From an uncultured Pseudoflavonifractor sp. (GTDB lineage: Bacteria > Bacillota > Clostridia > Oscillospirales > Oscillospiraceae), in NCBI GenBank assembly GCA_947565875.1, contig CANOHR010000095.1, positions 1-5,047 on the forward strand: 5,047 nucleotides of DNA, given 5' to 3'. Positions 3,928 to 5,047 of the stretch are shown one piece after another. A model generated the notes under the pieces. It did not search any database, was not told the origin of the DNA, and was given only the letters and a program-made list of their open reading frames with translations. The position numbers were made by a program, and so were the translations under genes. How positions within the stretch are numbered: position 1 is the first letter of the stretch; each line of letters opens with the position of its first letter.

Positions 3928-5040
3928 ATGAAAACTATGCAGCATAAGGGAAAGCGGCTTTTGCACCGGCCGGAGGACCGGAAGGGAAGGAGACTTTTGG
4001 CCGGAGTGCTGTGCGTATGCCTGCTGCTGCCCAATCTGGAGCATTTTGTCCGGGGCCTGGACCCGGCGGCGGAGGGCCTTTGTGAGCATCACCCGGTCCA
4101 TGATGTCCTTTGCGGCTATGCGGAGGAGCGGGAGGAGCTGCCCTGTGGGCATATCCATGACGGGGAATGCGGCTTCCGGGAAGCCGCAGATGGCCGCCCC
4201 TGCGGCCATCTGCATGATGAGCTTTGCGGTTATGTGTCCGGGGTAGAAGAGGTGCCCTGCGATTTGGACTGTCAGGAGACGGACGAGGCGGGGAACATCC
4301 TTCATGCTGAGGGCTGCGCTTATACGCCTGCTGTGGCGAAGGTGGCCTGTGGTCATATCCACGACGGGGAGTGCGGCTATCTGGAGGCGGTGGAGGCCGC
4401 CCCCTGCGGTCATACCCATAATGAGGAGTGCGGCTATGCCCCGGCGGTTGAGGGACAGCTGTGCGGGTATGAGTGTGGGCTTTGCGGTGTAAAGGAGCCG
4501 GAGGAGAGCGGCTTTATTCCGGATGGGGTGGAGTCTGTCCCGCCTTCCCAGGTCCGGTGGACTTGGGTGGACGAGGAGGAGATGCTGGCCTGGAGCGAGG
4601 AGCCGGAGGGTTGGTATCTGACCCTGCCCGGCGCCGAAGAGGGTCAGCCCGTGACCCGGGAGATGCTGGAGGCCATGCTGCCCCAGGAGGTCCAGGTGGG
4701 GGAGGAGACCCTTCCCGTGGCCTGGGACCTGACGGCTTTTCCCGAAGAGGGGGCCTGGGAGGGGGAGTATATCCTTACGGCGGCTTTTGGGGAGGAACAA
4801 ATTGCCGTTACTGCCTTTTTGGGCGGGGCGGAGATGTATGATGTAATTGTAAAGTATTTAAATGACTGGAGTTTCCTTGCAGTGAACGGAAGTGAAATTC
4901 CCGAAAATCATTTGAAAATCACATTAACTGCAGCCACAGATCAAGATGCTCTCCGGCAAACCTTAACAGGCTTTTTACCGCAGTATATACGAGCTTCCGC
5001 ATTAAGCACGATCGAGCAGCCCAATTCAAACATGAGATGA
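3928..5040 (+). CDS. Secreted Cys/His-repeat surface protein, C-terminus probably truncated or chimeric
   Basis: The reading frame gives 370 aa. Residues 1-21 are strongly basic and 22-36 hydrophobic (LLAGVLCVCLLLP), a Sec signal or N-terminal anchor. Residues 52-186 hold about six Cys/His units, mostly C-G-H-x-H-(D/N)-x-x-C-G-Y, which may bind zinc or other metal (inference). Residues 205-300 look like a bacterial Ig-like segment (WTWVDEEEMLAW, then LPGAEEGQPVTREMLEAMLP, then WDLTAFPEEGAWEGEY). I recognise this order from very large surface proteins of gut Clostridia. From residue 303 (base 4834) GC falls to about 40% and codons shift to TTA, GTA, ATA and GCA, yet the frame stays open to TGA 5038-5040. 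A piece at 336-356 (TDQDALRQTLTGFLPQYIRAS) recalls another copy of the Ig-like start. There is no LPxTG or other anchor. The N-terminal part is well supported; the end is doubtful. Confidence 0.8.
   Translation: MKTMQHKGKRLLHRPEDRKGRRLLAGVLCVCLLLPNLEHFVRGLDPAAEGLCEHHPVHDVLCGYAEEREELPCGHIHDGECGFREAADGRPCGHLHDELCGYVSGVEEVPCDLDCQETDEAGNILHAEGCAYTPAVAKVACGHIHDGECGYLEAVEAAPCGHTHNEECGYAPAVEGQLCGYECGLCGVKEPEESGFIPDGVESVPPSQVRWTWVDEEEMLAWSEEPEGWYLTLPGAEEGQPVTREMLEAMLPQEVQVGEETLPVAWDLTAFPEEGAWEGEYILTAAFGEEQIAVTAFLGGAEMYDVIVKYLNDWSFLAVNGSEIPENHLKITLTAATDQDALRQTLTGFLPQYIRASALSTIEQPNSNMR
4081..4485 (+). repeat. Tandem Cys/His repeat array (about six units of about 19-20 aa)
   Basis: Units begin at C52, C73, C92, C111, C141 and C160 of the protein (bases 4081, 4144, 4201, 4258, 4348 and 4405). 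Typical form: CGHIHDGECGY followed by an acidic spacer such as LEAVEAAP. Unit four is divergent (CDLDC, a DEAGN loop, C-A-Y) and longer. The array ends in a CGYECGLCG cluster at 179-187. Units two and five are close at the DNA level too: 4144-4176 and 4348-4380 differ at about 5 of 33 positions. That suggests duplication within the gene. Confidence 0.88.
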
Positions 5041-5047
5041 CCGGCCT
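4834..5047 (+). other. Low-GC block: foreign or chimeric 3' end
   Basis: By hand count 81 of 200 bases at 4841-5040 are G or C (about 40%), against 38 of 60 (63%) at 4561-4620. The change is abrupt, at the GAGATGTATGATG around 4831-4843. The block reads in frame with the surface protein and uses different synonymous codons. It may be a recombined domain from a lower-GC relative or an assembly join. Confidence 0.7.

Noticed and set aside
3801..3950. Short leader frame starting at GTG 3801 (about 48 codons)
   Set aside because: The GTG lies within the GGAGGAG region itself and has no Shine-Dalgarno sequence upstream. No ATG, GTG or TTG follows GGAGGAG at a usable distance.
3666..4034. 122-codon open frame on the - strand
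   Set aside because: It spans the divergent promoter region and the start of the surface-protein gene, with a low-complexity proline-rich end read from the G tract. No ribosome binding site supports it.
4081..4485. Regular repeats considered as a CRISPR array
   Set aside because: The units encode in-frame Cys/His motifs, differ from each other, and have no unique spacers between identical repeats.
3871..4800. 309-codon open frame on the - strand
   Set aside because: It is antisense to the Cys/His-repeat protein. The sense frame has a good ribosome binding site, a signal sequence and regular repeats, while this frame has none of these.
4862..4872. TGACTGGAGTT resembling the start of the Illumina index-adapter primer
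   Set aside because: Only about 11 bases match. The following bases (TCCTTGC) differ from the adapter and the reading frame stays open, so chance is the simpler explanation.

Overview
The first 41 bases are not biological. They match the 3' part of the Illumina TruSeq universal (P5-side) adapter, so the window looks like an untrimmed contig from a short-read, probably metagenomic, assembly. Native sequence starts at 42. It suggests a high-GC Gram-positive anaerobe of the Clostridia, most likely Oscillospiraceae-like gut bacteria. The reasons are strong AGGAGG-type ribosome binding sites, a type III pantothenate kinase, a lipoprotein-type ApbE, three small proteins of a kind I associate with that group, and a Cys/His-repeat surface protein typical of gut Clostridia. 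The family assignment is inference from memory, not a search.

Layout. (1) 42-178: a short AT-rich end that may hold the last 35 codons of a + strand membrane protein, then a perfect 14-bp hairpin (133-165). (2) 1188 down to 179, - strand: a three-gene operon of uncharacterised small proteins (92, 159 and 78 aa) with a TATAAT promoter at 1227-1255; the last two genes overlap by 8 nt. (3) 1259-2512, + strand: a YfcE/MJ0936-like metallophosphoesterase and coaX (type III pantothenate kinase, first step of CoA synthesis), 15 nt apart and probably co-transcribed. They end at a strong hairpin-T terminator (2515-2550) that also serves the converging gene. (4) 3599 down to 2574, - strand: apbE, a lipoprotein FAD:protein FMN transferase, with a near-consensus extended -10 promoter at 3673-3701. 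(5) 3600-3927: a divergent control region with the apbE promoter, a G-quadruplex-capable G-run tract, an extended -10 promoter for the next gene and a roughly 140-nt leader with two hairpins. (6) 3928-5040, + strand: a secreted protein with about six CxHxH...CGY repeats and an Ig-like segment. From 4834 its GC drops from about 63% to about 40% without a frame break, and it stops without any wall anchor.

The genes do not form one pathway. CoaX is housekeeping, ApbE flavinylates exported redox proteins, the repeat protein faces outside the cell, and the three small proteins are of unknown function. The most noteworthy points are the adapter, the composition break inside the surface protein, its Cys/His array, the undescribed three-gene cluster, and the regulatory region between apbE and the surface-protein gene. 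I found no RNA genes, CRISPR array, insertion sequence or phage genes.
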